Assembly (NCBI GenBank): GCA_964035775.1
Contig: OZ038312.1
Coordinates: forward strand, 46,202,986-46,266,985
Length of the DNA: 64,000 nucleotides
DNA from: Osedax frankpressi
Taxonomy: Eukaryota; Annelida; Polychaeta; Sabellida; Siboglinidae
Direction: 5' to 3'
The notes under the pieces are model-generated. The model was not told the origin of the DNA. It was given only the letters and a program-made list of their open reading frames with translations, and made no database searches. Shown piece by piece: positions 18,001 to 33,060 of this stretch (positions are counted from its first letter, which is position 1; every line of letters begins with the position of its first letter). Position numbers and translations under genes: made by a program.

Positions 18001-21000
18001 TTACATATTTTCAGAAAGTGTAGATATATAATCATTCTCCAACAACCTGAAATATAATTAAACCATTTTTATATAATTATTTTACAATTCTTACTTATAT
18101 TATCAATTAAGATTACATATTTTCAGAAAGTGTAGATATATAATCATTCTCCAACAACCTGAAATATAATTAAACAATTTTTCTATAATTTGTATACAAT
18201 TCTTACTTATATTATCAATTAAGATTACATATTTTCAGAAAGTGTAGATATATAATCATTCTCCAACAACCTGAAATATAATTTAAAATGTTTTCTATAA
18301 TTTGTATACAATTCTTACTTATATTATCAAATAAGTTTACATATTTTCAGAAAGTGTAGATATATAATCATTCTCCAACAACCTGAAATATAATTAAACA
18401 ATTTTTCTATAATTTGTATACAATTCTTACTTATATTATCAATTAATATTACATATTTTCAGAAAGTGTAGATATATAATCATTCTCCAACAACCTGAAA
18501 TATAATTAAACAATTTTTCTATAATTTGTATACAATTTTTCCTTATATTATCAATTAAGATTACATATTTTCAGAAAGTGTAGATATATAATCATTCTCC
18601 AACAACCTGAAATATAATTAAACCATTTTTATATAATTATTTTACAATTCTTACTTATATTATCAATTAAGATTACATATTTTCAGAAAGTGTAGATATA
18701 TAATCATTCTCCAACAACCTGAAATATAATTAAACAATTTTTCTATAATTTGTATACAATTCTTACTTATATTATCAATTAAGATTACATATTTTCAGAA
18801 AGTGTAAATATATAATCATTCTCCAACAACCTGAAATATAATTTAAAATGTTTTCTATAATTTGTATACAATTTTTACTTATATTATCAATTAAGATTAC
18901 ATATTTTCAGAAAGTGTAGATATATAATCATTCTCCAACAACCTGAAATATAATTTTAAATGTTTTCTGCAATTTATATACAATTCTTACTTATATTATC
19001 AATTAACTTTACATATTTTCAGAAAGTGTAGATATATAATCATTCTCCAGCAACCTTAAATATATTTAAACAATTTTTCTATAATTTGTATACAATTCTT
19101 ACTTATATTATCAATTAAGATTACATATTTTCAGAAAGTGTAGATATATAATCATTCTCCAACAACCTGAAATATAATTAAACAATTTTTATATATTTTA
19201 TATACAATTCTTACTTATATTATCAATTAAGATTACATATTTTCAGAAAGTGTAGATATATAATCATTCTCCAACAACCTGAAATATAATTAAACAATTT
19301 TTCTATAATTTGTATACAATTCTTACTTATATTATCAATTAAGATTACATATTTTCAGAAAGTGTAGATATATAATCATTCTCCAACAACCTGAAATATA
19401 ATTAAACCATTTTTATATAATTATTTTACAATTCTTACTTATATTATCAATTAAGATTACATATTTTCAGAAAGTGTAGATATATAATCATTCTCCAACA
19501 ACCTGAAATATAATTTTAAATGTTTTCTGCAATTTATATACAATTCTTACTTATATTATCAATTAAGTTTACATATTTTCAGAAAGTGTAGATATATAAT
19601 CATTCTCCAGCAATCTGAAATATAATTAAACCATTTTTCTATAATTTGTATACAATTCTTACTTATATTATCAATTAAGATTACATATTTTCAGAAAGTG
19701 TAGATATATAATCATTCTCCAACAACCTGAAATATAATTAAACAATTTTTCTATAATTTGTATACAATTCTTACTTATATTATCAATTAAGATTACATAT
19801 TTTCAGAAAGTGTAGATATATAATCATTCTCCAACAACCTGAAATATAATTAAACAATTTTTCTATAATTTGTATACAATTCTTACTTATATTATCATTT
19901 AATATTGCATATTTTCAGAAAGTGTAGATATATAATCATTCTCCAACAACCTGAAATATAATTAAACAATTTTTATATAATTATTTTACAATTCTTACTT
20001 ATATTATCAATTAAGATTACATACTTTCAGAAAGTGTAGATTTATAATCATTCTCCAACAACCTGAAATATAATTTTAAATGTATTCTGCAATTTATATA
20101 CAATTCTTACTTATATTATCAATTAAGTTTACATATTTTCAGAAAGTGTAGATATATAATCATTCTCCAGCAACCTGAAATATAGTTAAACAATTTTTAT
20201 ATAATTATTTTACAATTCTTACTTATACTATCAATTAAGATTACATATTTTCAGAAAGTGTAGATATATAATCATTCTCCAACAACCTGAAATATAGTTA
20301 AACAATTTTTATATAATTATTTTACAATTCTTACTTATATTATCAATTAAGATTACATATTTTCAGAAAGTGTAGATATATAATCATTCTCCAACAACCT
20401 AAAATATAATTAAACAATTTTTATATAATTATTTTACAATTTTTATATAATTATTTTACAATTTTTACTTATATTATCAATTAAGATTACATATTTTCAG
20501 AAAGTGTAGATATATAATCATTCTCCAACAACCTGAAATATAATTAAACCATTTTTATATAATTATTTTACAATTCTTACTTATATTATCAATTAAGATT
20601 ACATATTTTCAGAAAGTGTAGATATATAATCATTCTCCAACAACCTGAAATATAATTAAACAATTTTTCTATAATTTGTATACAATTCTTACTTATATTA
20701 TCAATTAATATTACATATTTTCAGAAAGTGTAGATATATAATCATTCTCCAACAACCTGAAATATAATTAAACAATTTTTCTATAATTTGTATACAATTT
20801 TTACTTATATTATCAATTAAGATTACATATTTTCAGAAAGTGTAGATATATAATCATTCTCCAACAACCTGAAATATAATTAAACAATTTTTATATAATT
20901 ATTTTACAATTTTTATATAATTATTTTACAATTTTTATATAATTATTTTACAATTCTTACTTATATTATCAATTAAGATTACATATTTTCAGAAAGTGTA

Positions 21001-21120
21001 GATATATAATCATTCTCCAACAACCTGAAATATAATTAAACAATTTTTATATAATTATTTTACAATTCTTACTTATATTATCAATTAAGATTACATATTT
21101 TCAGAAAGTGTAGATATATA
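1..21120 (+). repeat. Satellite domain A: mosaic with ~9.5-kb super-repeat
   Basis: Rare variants recur at fixed offsets. The CCGGCAACC variant at about 345 recurs at about 9,909 and AAATAAG at 881 recurs at 10,445, both an offset of 9,564 bp (85 monomers plus two 22-bp modules). From about 2.0 to 4.8 kb the copy sits at offset 9,452, that is one monomer less: GTCAAAC at 2,289 and 11,741, CATTTTCC at 4,079 and 13,531. From about 6.8 to 7.7 kb the offset is 7,548, and from about 8.4 kb it is 9,004 (CG variant at 8,447 and 17,451). A shorter tandem unit of 1,904 bp (17 monomers) links 3,957 with 5,861. The part from about 19 to 21.1 kb was not resolved further. Confidence 0.8.
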
Positions 21121-24100
21121 ATCATTCTCCAACAACCTGAAATATAATTTTAAATGTTTTCTGCAATTTATATATAATTCTTACTTATATTATCAATTAA
21201 GTTTACATATTTTCAGAAAGTGTAGATATATAATTATTCTCCAGCAACCTGAAATATAATTAAACCATTTTTCTATAATTTGTATACAATTCTTACTTAT
21301 ATTATCAATTAAGTTTACATATTTTCAGAAAGTGTAGATATATAATCATTCTCCAACAACCTGAAATATAATTAAACAATTTTTCTATAATTTGTATACA
21401 ATTTTTACTTATATTATAAATTAAGATTACATATTTTCAGAAAGTGTAGATGTATAATCATTCTCCAACAACCTGAAATATAATTAAACAATTTTTCTAT
21501 AATTTGAATAAAATTTTTACTTATATTATCAATTAAGATTACATATTTTCATAAAGTGTAGATATATAATCATTCTCCAACAACCTGAAATATAATTAAA
21601 CCATTTTTCTATAATTTGTATATAATTCTTACTTATATTATCAATTAATATTACATATTTTCAGAAAGTGTAGATATATAATCATTCTCCAACAACCTGA
21701 AATATAATTAAACAAATTTTATATAATTATTTTACAATTTTTATATAATTATTTTACAATTTTTACTTATATTATCAATTAAGATTACATATTTTCAGAA
21801 AGTGTAGATATATAATCATTCTCCAACCACCTGAAATATAATTTTAAATGTTTTCTGTAATTTATATACAATTCTTACTTATATTATCATTTAATATTGC
21901 ATATTTTCAGAAAGTGTAGATATATAATCATTCTCCAACAACCTGAAATATAATTAAACAATTTTTATATAATTATTTTACAATTCTTACTTATATTATC
22001 AATTAAGATTACATACTTTCAGAAAGTGTAGATTTATAATCATTCTCCAACAACCTGAAATATAATTTTAAATGTATTCTGCAATTTATATACAATTCTT
22101 ACTTATATTATCAATTAAGTTTACATATTTTCAGAAAGTGTAGATATATAATCATTCTCCGGCAACCTGAAATATAGTTAAACAATTTTTATATAATTAT
22201 TTTACAATTCTTACTTATATTATCAATTAAGATTACATATTTTCAGAAAGTGTAGATATATAATCATTCTCCAACAACCTGAAATATAGTTAAACAATTT
22301 TTATATAATTATTTTACAATTCTTACTTATATTATCAATTAAGATTACATATTTTCAGAAAGTGTAGATATATAATCATTCTCCAACAACCTAAAATATA
22401 ATTAAACAATTTTTATATAATTATTTTACAATTTTTATATAATTATTTTACAATTTTTACTTATATTATCAATTAAGATTACATATTTTCAGAAAGTGTA
22501 GATATATAATCATTCTCCAACAACCTGAAATATAATTAAACCATTTTTATATAATTATTTTACAATTCTTACTTATATTATCAATTAAGATTACATATTT
22601 TCAGAAAGTGTAGATATATAATCATTCTCCAACAACCTGAAATATAATTTTAAATGTTTTCTGCAATTTATATATAATTCTTACTTATATTATCAATTAA
22701 GTTTACATATTTTCAGAAAGTGTAGATATATAATTATTCTCCAGCAACCTGAAATATAATTAAACCATTTTTCTATAATTTGTATACAATTCTTACTTAT
22801 ATTATCAATTAAGTTTACATATTTTCAGAAAGTGTAGATATATAATCATTCTCCAACAACCTGAAATATAATTAAACAATTTTTCTATAATTTGTATACA
22901 ATTTTTACTTATATTATAAATTAAGATTACATATTTTCAGAAAGTGTAGATGTATAATCATTCTCCAACAACCTGAAATATAATTAAACAATTTTTCTAT
23001 AATTTGAATACAATTTTTACTTATATTATTAATTAAGATTACATATTTTCATAAAGTGTAGATATATAATCATTCTCCAACAACCTGAAATATAATTAAA
23101 CCATTTTTCTATAATTTGTATATAATTCTTACTTATATTATCAATTAATATTACATATTTTCAGAAAGTGTAGATATATAATCATTCTCCAACAACCTGA
23201 AATATAATTAAACAAATTTTATATAATTATTTTACAATTTTTATATAATTATTTTACAATTTTTACTTATATTATCAATTAAGATTACATATTTTCAGAA
23301 AGTGTAGATATATAATCATTCTCCAACCACCTGAAATATAATTTTAAATGTTTTCTGTAATTTATATACAATTCTTACTTATATTATCATTTAATATTGC
23401 ATATTTTCAGAAAGTGTAGATATATAATCATTCTCCAACAACCTGAAATATAATTAAACAATTTTTATATAATTATTTTACAATTCTTACTTATATTATC
23501 AATTAAGATTACATACTTTCAGAAAGTGTAGATTTATAATCATTCTCCAACAACCTGAAATATAATTTTAAATGTATTCTGCAATTTATATACAATTCTT
23601 ACTTATATTATCAATTAAGTTTACATATTTTCAGAAAGTGTAGATATATAATCATTCTCCAGCAACCTGAAATATAGTTAAACAATTTTTATATAATTAT
23701 TTTACAATTCTTACTTATATTATCAATTAAGATTACATATTTTCAGAAAGTGTAGATATAAAATCATTCTCCAACAACCTGAAATATAGTCAAACAATTT
23801 TTATATAATTATTTTACAATTCTTACTTATATTATCAATTAAGATTACATATTTTCAGAAAGTGTAGATATATAATCATTCTCCAACAACCTAAAATATA
23901 ATTAAACAATTTTTATATAATTATTTTACAATTTTTATATAATTATTTTACAATTTTTACTTATATTATCAATTAAGATTACATATTTTCAGAAAGTGTA
24001 GATATATAATCATTCTCCAACAACCTGAAATATAATTAAACAATTTTTATATAATTATTTTACAATTCTTACTTAAATTATCAATTAAGATTACATATTT

Positions 24101-24715
24101 TCAGAAAGTGTAGATATATAATCATTCTCCAACAACCTGAAATATAATTTTAAATGTTTTCTGCAATTTATGTATAATTCTTACTTATATTATCAATTAA
24201 GTTTACATATTTTCAGAAAGTGTAGATATATAATTATTCTCCAGCAACCTGAAATATAATTAAACCATTTTTCTATAATTTGTATACAATTCTTACTTAT
24301 ATTATCAATTAAGTTTACATATTTTCAGAAAGTGTAGATATATAATCATTCTCCAACAACCTGAAATATAATTAAACAATTTTTCTATAATTTGTATACA
24401 ATTTTTACTTATATTATAAATTAAGATTACATATTTTCAGAAAGTGTAGATGTATAATCATTCTCCAACAACCTGAAATATAATTAAACAATTTTTCTAT
24501 AATTTGAATACAATTTTTACTTATATTATCAATTAAGATTACATATTTTCATAAAGTGTAGATATATAATCATTCTCCAACAACCTGAAATATAATTAAA
24601 CCATTTTTCTATAATTTGTATATAATTCTTACTTATATTATCAATTAATATTACATATTTTCAGAAAGTGTAGATATATAATCATTCTCCAACAACCTGA
24701 AATATAATTAAACAA
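21121..24715 (+). repeat. Satellite domain B: 1,500-bp higher-order repeat
   Basis: The variant GTGTAGATGTATAATC occurs with its GATG at 21,449, 22,949 and 24,449, exactly 1,500 bp apart. This equals 13 monomers plus two 22-bp modules. Neighbouring private variants, such as AATTATTCTCCAGC and CATAAAGTGTAG, repeat with the same spacing. There are two full units and a partial third that ends near 24,715. Part of each unit (from about 21,815 and again about 23,315) matches the very start of the window, so this unit was built partly from domain A material. Confidence 0.85.
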
Positions 24716-26850
24716 TTTTTATATAATTATTTTACAATTCTTACTTATATTATCAATTAAGATTACATACTTTCAGAAAGTGTAGATTTATAATCATTCT
24801 CCAACAACCTGAAATATAATTTTAAATGTATTCTGCAATTTATATACAATTCTTACTTATATTATCATTTAATATTGCATATTTTCAGAAAGTGTAGATA
24901 TATAATCATTCTCCAACAACCTGAAATATAATTAAACAAATTTTATATAATTATTTTACAATTTTTATATAATTATTTTACAATTTTTACTTATATTATC
25001 AATTAAGATTACATACTTTCAGAAAGTGTAGATTTATAATCATTCTCCAACAACCTGAAATATAATTTTAAATGTATTCTGCAATTTATATACAATTCTT
25101 ACTTATATTATCAATTAAGTTTACATATTTTCAGAAAGTGTAGATATATAATCATTCTCCAGCAACCTGAAATATAGTTAAACAATTTTTATATAATTAT
25201 TTTACAATTCTTACTTATATTATCAATTAAGATTACATATTTTCAGAAAGTGTAGATATATAATCATTCTCCAACAACCTGAAATATAGTTAAACAATTT
25301 TTATATAATTATTTTACAATTCTTACTTATATTATCAATTAAGATTACATATTTTCAGAAAGTGTAGATATATAATCATTCTCCAACAACCTAAAATATA
25401 ATTAAACAATTTTTATATAATTATTTTACAATTTTTACTTATATTATCAATTAAGATTACATATTTTCAGAAAGTGTAGATATATAATCATTCTCCAACA
25501 ACCTGAAATATAATTAAACCATTTTTATATAATTATTTTACAATTCTTACTTATATTATCAATTAAGATTACATATTTTCAGAAAGTGTAGATATATAAT
25601 CATTCTCCAACAACCTGAAATATAATTGAACAATTTTTCTATAATTTGTATACAATTCTTACTTATATTATCAATTAAGATTACATATTTTCAGAAAGTG
25701 TAGATATATAATCATTCTCCAACAACCTGAAATATAATTTAAAATGTTTTCTATAATTTGTATACAATTCTTACTTATATTATCAAATAAGTTTACATAT
25801 TTTCAGAAAGTGTAGATATATAATCATTCTCCAACAACCTGAAATATAATTAAACAATTTTTCTATAATTTGTATACAATTCTTACTTATATTATCAATT
25901 AATATTACATATTTTCAGAAAGTGTAGATATATAATCATTCTCCAACAACCTGAAATATAATTAAACAATTTTTCTATAATTTGTATACAATTTTTCCTT
26001 ATATTATCAATTAAGATTACATATTTTCAGAAAGTGTAGATATATAATCATTCTCCAACAACCTGAAATATAATTAAACCATTTTTATATAATTATTTTA
26101 CAATTCTTACTTATATTATCAATTAAGATTACATATTTTCAGAAAGTGTAGATATATAATCATTCTCCAACAACCTGAAATATAGTTAAACCATTTTTAT
26201 ATAATTATTTTACAATTCTTACTTATATTATCAATTAAGATTACATATTTTTAGAAAGTGTAGATATATAATCATTCTCCAACAACCTGAAATATAATTA
26301 AACAATTTTTCTATAATTTGTATACAATTTTTACTTATATTATCAATTAAGATTACATATTTTCAGAAAGTGTAGATATATAATCATTCTCCAACAACCT
26401 GAAATATAATTAAACAATTTATCTATAATTTGTATACAATTCTTACTTATATTATCAATTAAGATTACATATTTTCAGAAAGTGTAGATATATAATCATT
26501 CTCCAACAACCTGAAATATAATTAAACAATTTTTCTATAATTTGTATACAATTCTTACTTATATTATCAATTAAGATTACATACTTTCAGAAAGTGTAGA
26601 TTTATAATCATTCTCCAACAACCTGAAATATAATTTTAAATGTATTCTGCAATTTATATACAATTCTTACTTATATTATCAATTAAGTTTACATATTTTC
26701 AGAAAGTGTAGATATATAATCATTCTCCAGCAACCTGAAATATAGTTAAACAATTTTTATATAATTATTTTACAATTCTTACTTATATTATCAATTAAGA
26801 TTACATATTTTCAGAAAGTGTAGATATATAATCATTCTCCAACAACCTGA
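24716..26850 (+). repeat. Satellite domain C: mixed monomers of domain A type
   Basis: These 112-bp monomers lack the 1,500-bp marker set and the 2,956-bp marker set. They carry the GATTTATAATC and CATACTTTCAG variants typical of domain A (near 24,785, 25,028 and 26,598). I read this as a stretch of A-type sequence left between two locally amplified higher-order units. The edges are approximate. Confidence 0.6.
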
Positions 26851-29800
26851 AATATAGTCAAACAATTTTTATATAATTATTTTACAATTCTTACTTATAT
26901 TATCAATTAAGATTACATATTTTCAGAAAGTGTAGATATATAATCATTCTCCAACAACCTAAAATATAATTAAACAATTTTTATATAATTATTTTACAAT
27001 TTTTATATAATTATTTTACAATTTTTACTTATATTATCAATTAAGATTACATATTTTCAGAAAGTGTAGATATATAATCATTCTCCAACAACCTGAAATA
27101 TAATTAAACAATTTTTCTATAATTTGTATACAATTCTCACTTATATTATCAATTAAGATTACATATTTTCAGAAAGTGTAGATATATAATCATTCTCCAA
27201 CAACCTGAAATATAATTTTAAATGTTTTCTATAATTTGTATACAATTCTTACTTATATTATCAAATAAGTTTAAATATTTTCAGAAAGTGTAGATATATA
27301 ATCATTCTCCAACAACCTGAAATATAATTAAACAATTTTTCTATAATTTGTATACAATTCTTACTTATATTATCAATTAATATTACATATTTTCAGAAAG
27401 TGTAGATATATAATCATTCTCCAACAACCTGAAATATAATTAAACAATTTTTCTATAATTTGTATACAATTTTTCCTTATATTATCAATTAAGATTACAT
27501 ATTTTCAGAAAGTGTAGATATATAATCATTCTCCAACAACCTGAAATATAATTAAACCATTTTTATATAATTATTTTACAATTCTTACTTATATTATCAA
27601 TTAAGATTACATATTTTCAGAAAGTGTAGATATATAATCATTCTCCAACAACCTGAAATATAATTAAACAATTTTTCTATAATTTGTATACAATTCTTAC
27701 TTATATTATCAATTAAGATTACATATTTTCAGAAAGTGTAAATATATAATCATTCTCCAACAACCTGAAATATAATTTAAAATGTTTTCTATAATTTGTA
27801 TACAATTTTTACTTATATTATCAATTAAGATTACATATTTTCAGAAAGTGTAGATATATAATCATTCTCCAACAACCTGAAATATAATTTTAAATGTTTT
27901 CTTCAATTTATATACAATTCTTACTTATATTATCAATTAACTTTACATATTTTCAGAAAGTGTAGATATATAATCATTCTCCAGCAACCTTAAATATAAT
28001 TAAACAATTTTTCTATAATTTGTATACAATTCTTACTTATATTATCAATTAAGATTACATATTTTCAGAAAGTGTAGATATATAATCATTCTCCAACAAC
28101 CTGAAATATAATTAAACAATTTTTATATATTTTATATACAATTCTTACTTATATTATCAATTAAGATTACATATTTTCAGAAAGTGTAGATATATAATCA
28201 TTCTCCAACAACCTGAAATATAATTAAACAATTTTTCTATAATTTGTATACAATTCTTACTTATATTATCAATTAAGATTACATATTTTCAGAAAGTGTA
28301 GATATATAATCATTCTCCAACAACCTGAAATATAATTAAACCATTTTTATATAATTATTTTACAATTCTTACTTATATTATCAATTAAGATTACATATTT
28401 TCAGAAAGTGTAGATATATAATCATTCTCCAACAACCTGAAATATAGTCAAACAATTTTTATATAATTATTTTACAATTCTTACTTATATTATCAATTAA
28501 GATTACATATTTTCAGAAAGTGTAGATATATAATCATTCTCCAACAACCTAAAATATAATTAAACAATTTTTATATAATTATTTTACAATTTTTATATAA
28601 TTATTTTACAATTTTTACTTATATTATCAATTAAGATTACATATTTTCAGAAAGTGTAGATATATAATCATTCTCCAACAACCTGAAATATAATTAAACC
28701 ATTTTTATATAATTATTTTACAATTCTTACTTATATTATCAATTAAGATTACATATTTTCAGAAAGTGTAGATATATAATCATTCTCCAACAACTTGAAA
28801 TATAATTAAACAATTTTTCTATAATTTGTATACAATTCTTACTTATATTATCAATTAAGATTACATATTTTCAGAAAGTGTAGATATATAATCATTCTCC
28901 AACAACCTGAAATATAATTTAAAATGTTTTCTATAATTTGTATACAATTCTTACTTATATTATCAAATAAGTTTACATATTTTCAGAAAGTGTAGATATA
29001 TAATCATTCTCCAACAACCTGAAATATAATTAAACAATTTTTCTATAATTTGTATACAATTCTTACTTATATTATCAATTAATATTACATATTTTCAGAA
29101 AGTGTAGATATATAATCATTCTCCAACAACCTGAAATATAATTAAACAATTTTTCTAATATTTGTATAAAATTTTTCCTTATATTATCAATTAAGATTAC
29201 ATATTTTCAGAAAGTGTAGATATATAATCATTCTCCAACAACCTGAAATATAATTAAACCATTTTTATATAATTATTTTACAATTCTTACTTATATTATC
29301 AATTAAGATTACATATTTTCAGAAAGTGTAGATATATAATCATTCTCCAACAACCTGAAATATAATTAAACAATTTTTCTATAATTTGTATACAATTCTT
29401 ACTTATATTATCAATTAAGATTACATATTTTCAGAAAGTGTAAATATATAATCATTCTCCAACAACCTGAAATATAATTTAAAATGTTTTCTATAATTTG
29501 TATACAATTTTTACTTATATTATCAATTAAGATTACATATTTTCAGAAAGTGTAGATATATAATCATTCTCCAACAACCTGAAATATAATTTTAAATGTT
29601 TTCTTCAATTTATATACAATTCTTACTTATATTATCAATTAACTTTACATATTTTCAGAAAGTGTAGATATATAATCATTCTCCAGCAACCTTAAATATA
29701 ATTAAACAATTTTTCTATAATTTGTATACAATTCTTACTTATATTATCAATTAAGATTACATATTTTCAGAAAGTGTAGATATATAATCATTCTCCAACA

Positions 29801-32800
29801 ACCTGAAATATAGTCAAACAATTTTTATATAATTATTTTACAATTCTTACTTATATTATCAATTAAGATTACATATTTTCAGAAAGTGTAGATATATAAT
29901 CATTCTCCAACAACCTAAAATATAATTAAACAATTTTTATATAATTATTTTACAATTTTTATATAATTATTTTACAATTTTTACTTATATTATCAATTAA
30001 GATTACATATTTTCAGAAAGTGTAGATATATAATCATTCTCCAACAACCTGAAATATAATTAAACAATTTTTCTATAATTTGTATACAATTCTCACTTAT
30101 ATTATCAATTAAGATTACATATTTTCAGAAAGTGTAGATATATAATCATTCTCCAACAACCTGAAATATAATTTTAAATGTTTTCTATAATTTGTATACA
30201 ATTCTTACTTATATTATCAAATAAGTTTAAATATTTTCAGAAAGTGTAGATATATAATCATTCTCCAACAACCTGAAATATAATTAAACAATTTTTCTAT
30301 AATTTGTATACAATTCTTACTTATATTATCAATTAATATTACATATTTTCAGAAAGTGTAGATATATAATCATTCTCCAACAACCTGAAATATAATTAAA
30401 CAATTTTTCTATAATTTGTATACAATTTTTCCTTATATTATCAATTAAGATTACATATTTTCAGAAAGTGTAGATATATAATCATTCTCCAACAACCTGA
30501 AATATAATTAAACCATTTTTATATAATTATTTTACAATTCTTACTTATATTATCAATTAAGATTACATATTTTCAGAAAGTGTAGATATATAATCATTCT
30601 CCAACAACCTGAAATATAATTAAACAATTTTTCTATAATTTGTATACAATTCTTACTTATATTATCAATTAAGATTACATATTTTCAGAAAGTGTAAATA
30701 TATAATCATTCTCCAACAACCTGAAATATAATTTAAAATGTTTTCTATAATTTGTATACAATTTTTACTTATATTATCAATTAAGATTACATATTTTCAG
30801 AAAGTGTAGATATATAATCATTCTCCAACAACCTGAAATATAATTTTAAATGTTTTCTTCAATTTATATACAATTCTTACTTATATTATCAATTAACTTT
30901 ACATATTTTCAGAAAGTGTAGATATATAATCATTCTCCAGCAACCTTAAATATAATTAAACAATTTTTCTATAATTTGTATACAATTCTTACTTATATTA
31001 TCAATTAAGATTACATATTTTCAGAAAGTGTAGATATATAATCATTCTCCAACAACCTGAAATATAATTAAACAATTTTTATATATTTTATATACAATTC
31101 TTACTTATATTATCAATTAAGATTACATATTTTCAGAAAGTGTAGATATATAATCATTCTCCAACAACCTGAAATATAATTAAACAATTTTTCTATAATT
31201 TGTATACAATTCTTACTTATATTATCAATTAAGATTACATATTTTCAGAAAGTGTAGATATATAATCATTCTCCAACAACCTGAAATATAATTAAACCAT
31301 TTTTATATAATTATTTTACAATTCTTACTTATATTATCAATTAAGATTACATATTTTCAGAAAGTGTAGATATATAATCATTCTCCAACAACCTGAAATA
31401 TAGTCAAACAATTTTTATATAATTATTTTACAATTCTTACTTATATTATCAATTAAGATTACATATTTTCAGAAAGTGTAGATATATAATCATTCTCCAA
31501 CAACCTAAAATATAATTAAACAATTTTTATATAATTATTTTACAATTTTTATATAATTATTTTACAATTTTTACTTATATTATCAATTAAGATTACATAT
31601 TTTCAGAAAGTGTAGATATATAATCATTCTCCAACAACCTGAAATATAATTAAACCATTTTTATATAATTATTTTACAATTCTTACTTATATTATCAATT
31701 AAGATTACATATTTTCAGAAAGTGTAGATATATAATCATTCTCCAACAACTTGAAATATAATTAAACAATTTTTCTATAATTTGTATACAATTCTTACTT
31801 ATATTATCAATTAAGATTACATATTTTCAGAAAGTGTAGATATATAATCATTCTCCAACAACCTGAAATATAATTTAAAATGTTTTCTATAATTTGTATA
31901 CAATTCTTACTTATATTATCAAATAAGTTTACATATTTTCAGAAAGTGTAGATATATAATCATTCTCCAACAACCTGAAATATAATTAAACAATTTTTCT
32001 ATAATTTGTATACAATTCTTACTTATATTATCAATTAATATTACATATTTTCAGAAAGTGTAGATATATAATCATTCTCCAACAACCTGAAATATAATTA
32101 AACAATTTTTCTAATATTTGTATAAAATTTTTCCTTATATTATCAATTAAGATTACATATTTTCAGAAAGTGTAGATATATAATCATTCTCCAACAACCT
32201 GAAATATAATTAAACCATTTTTATATAATTATTTTACAATTCTTACTTATATTATCAATTAAGATTACATATTTTCAGAAAGTGTAGATATATAATCATT
32301 CTCCAACAACCTGAAATATAATTAAACAATTTTTCTATAATTTGTATACAATTCTTACTTATATTATCAATTAAGATTACATATTTTCAGAAAGTGTAAA
32401 TATATAATCATTCTCCAACAACCTGAAATATAATTTAAAATGTTTTCTATAATTTGTATACAATTTTTACTTATATTATCAATTAAGATTACATATTTTC
32501 AGAAAGTGTAGATATATAATCATTCTCCAACAACCTGAAATATAATTTTAAATGTTTTCTTCAATTTATATACAATTCTTACTTATATTATCAATTAACT
32601 TTACATATTTTCAGAAAGTGTAGATATATAATCATTCTCCAGCAACCTTAAATATAATTAAACAATTTTTCTATAATTTGTATACAATTCTTACTTATAT
32701 TATCAATTAAGATTACATATTTTCAGAAAGTGTAGATATATAATCATTCTCCAACAACCTGAAATATAATTAAACAATTTTTATATATTTTATATACAAT

Positions 32801-33060
32801 TCTTACTTATATTATCAATTAAGATTACATATTTTCAGAAAGTGTAGATATATAATCATTCTCCAACAACCTGAAATATAATTAAACAATTTTTCTATAA
32901 TTTGTATACAATTCTTACTTATATTATCAATTAAGATTACATATTTTCAGAAAGTGTAGATATATAATCATTCTCCAACAACCTGAAATATAATTAAACC
33001 ATTTTTATATAATTATTTTACAATTCTTACTTATATTATCAATTAAGATTACATATTTTC
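26851..33060 (+). repeat. Satellite domain D: 2,956-bp higher-order repeat
   Basis: Several private variants come in pairs separated by 2,956-2,957 bp: GTCAAAC at 26,857 and 29,813 and again at 28,447 and 31,403; GTGTAAATAT near 27,739 and 30,696 and again near 29,441 and 32,398; CAACTTGAAA near 28,794 and 31,750; TTCTAATATTTG near 29,154 and 32,111; TTCTCACTTA near 27,137 and 30,093. The length fits 26 monomers plus two 22-bp modules. Two nearly identical units are present, which points to recent amplification. Confidence 0.85.
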
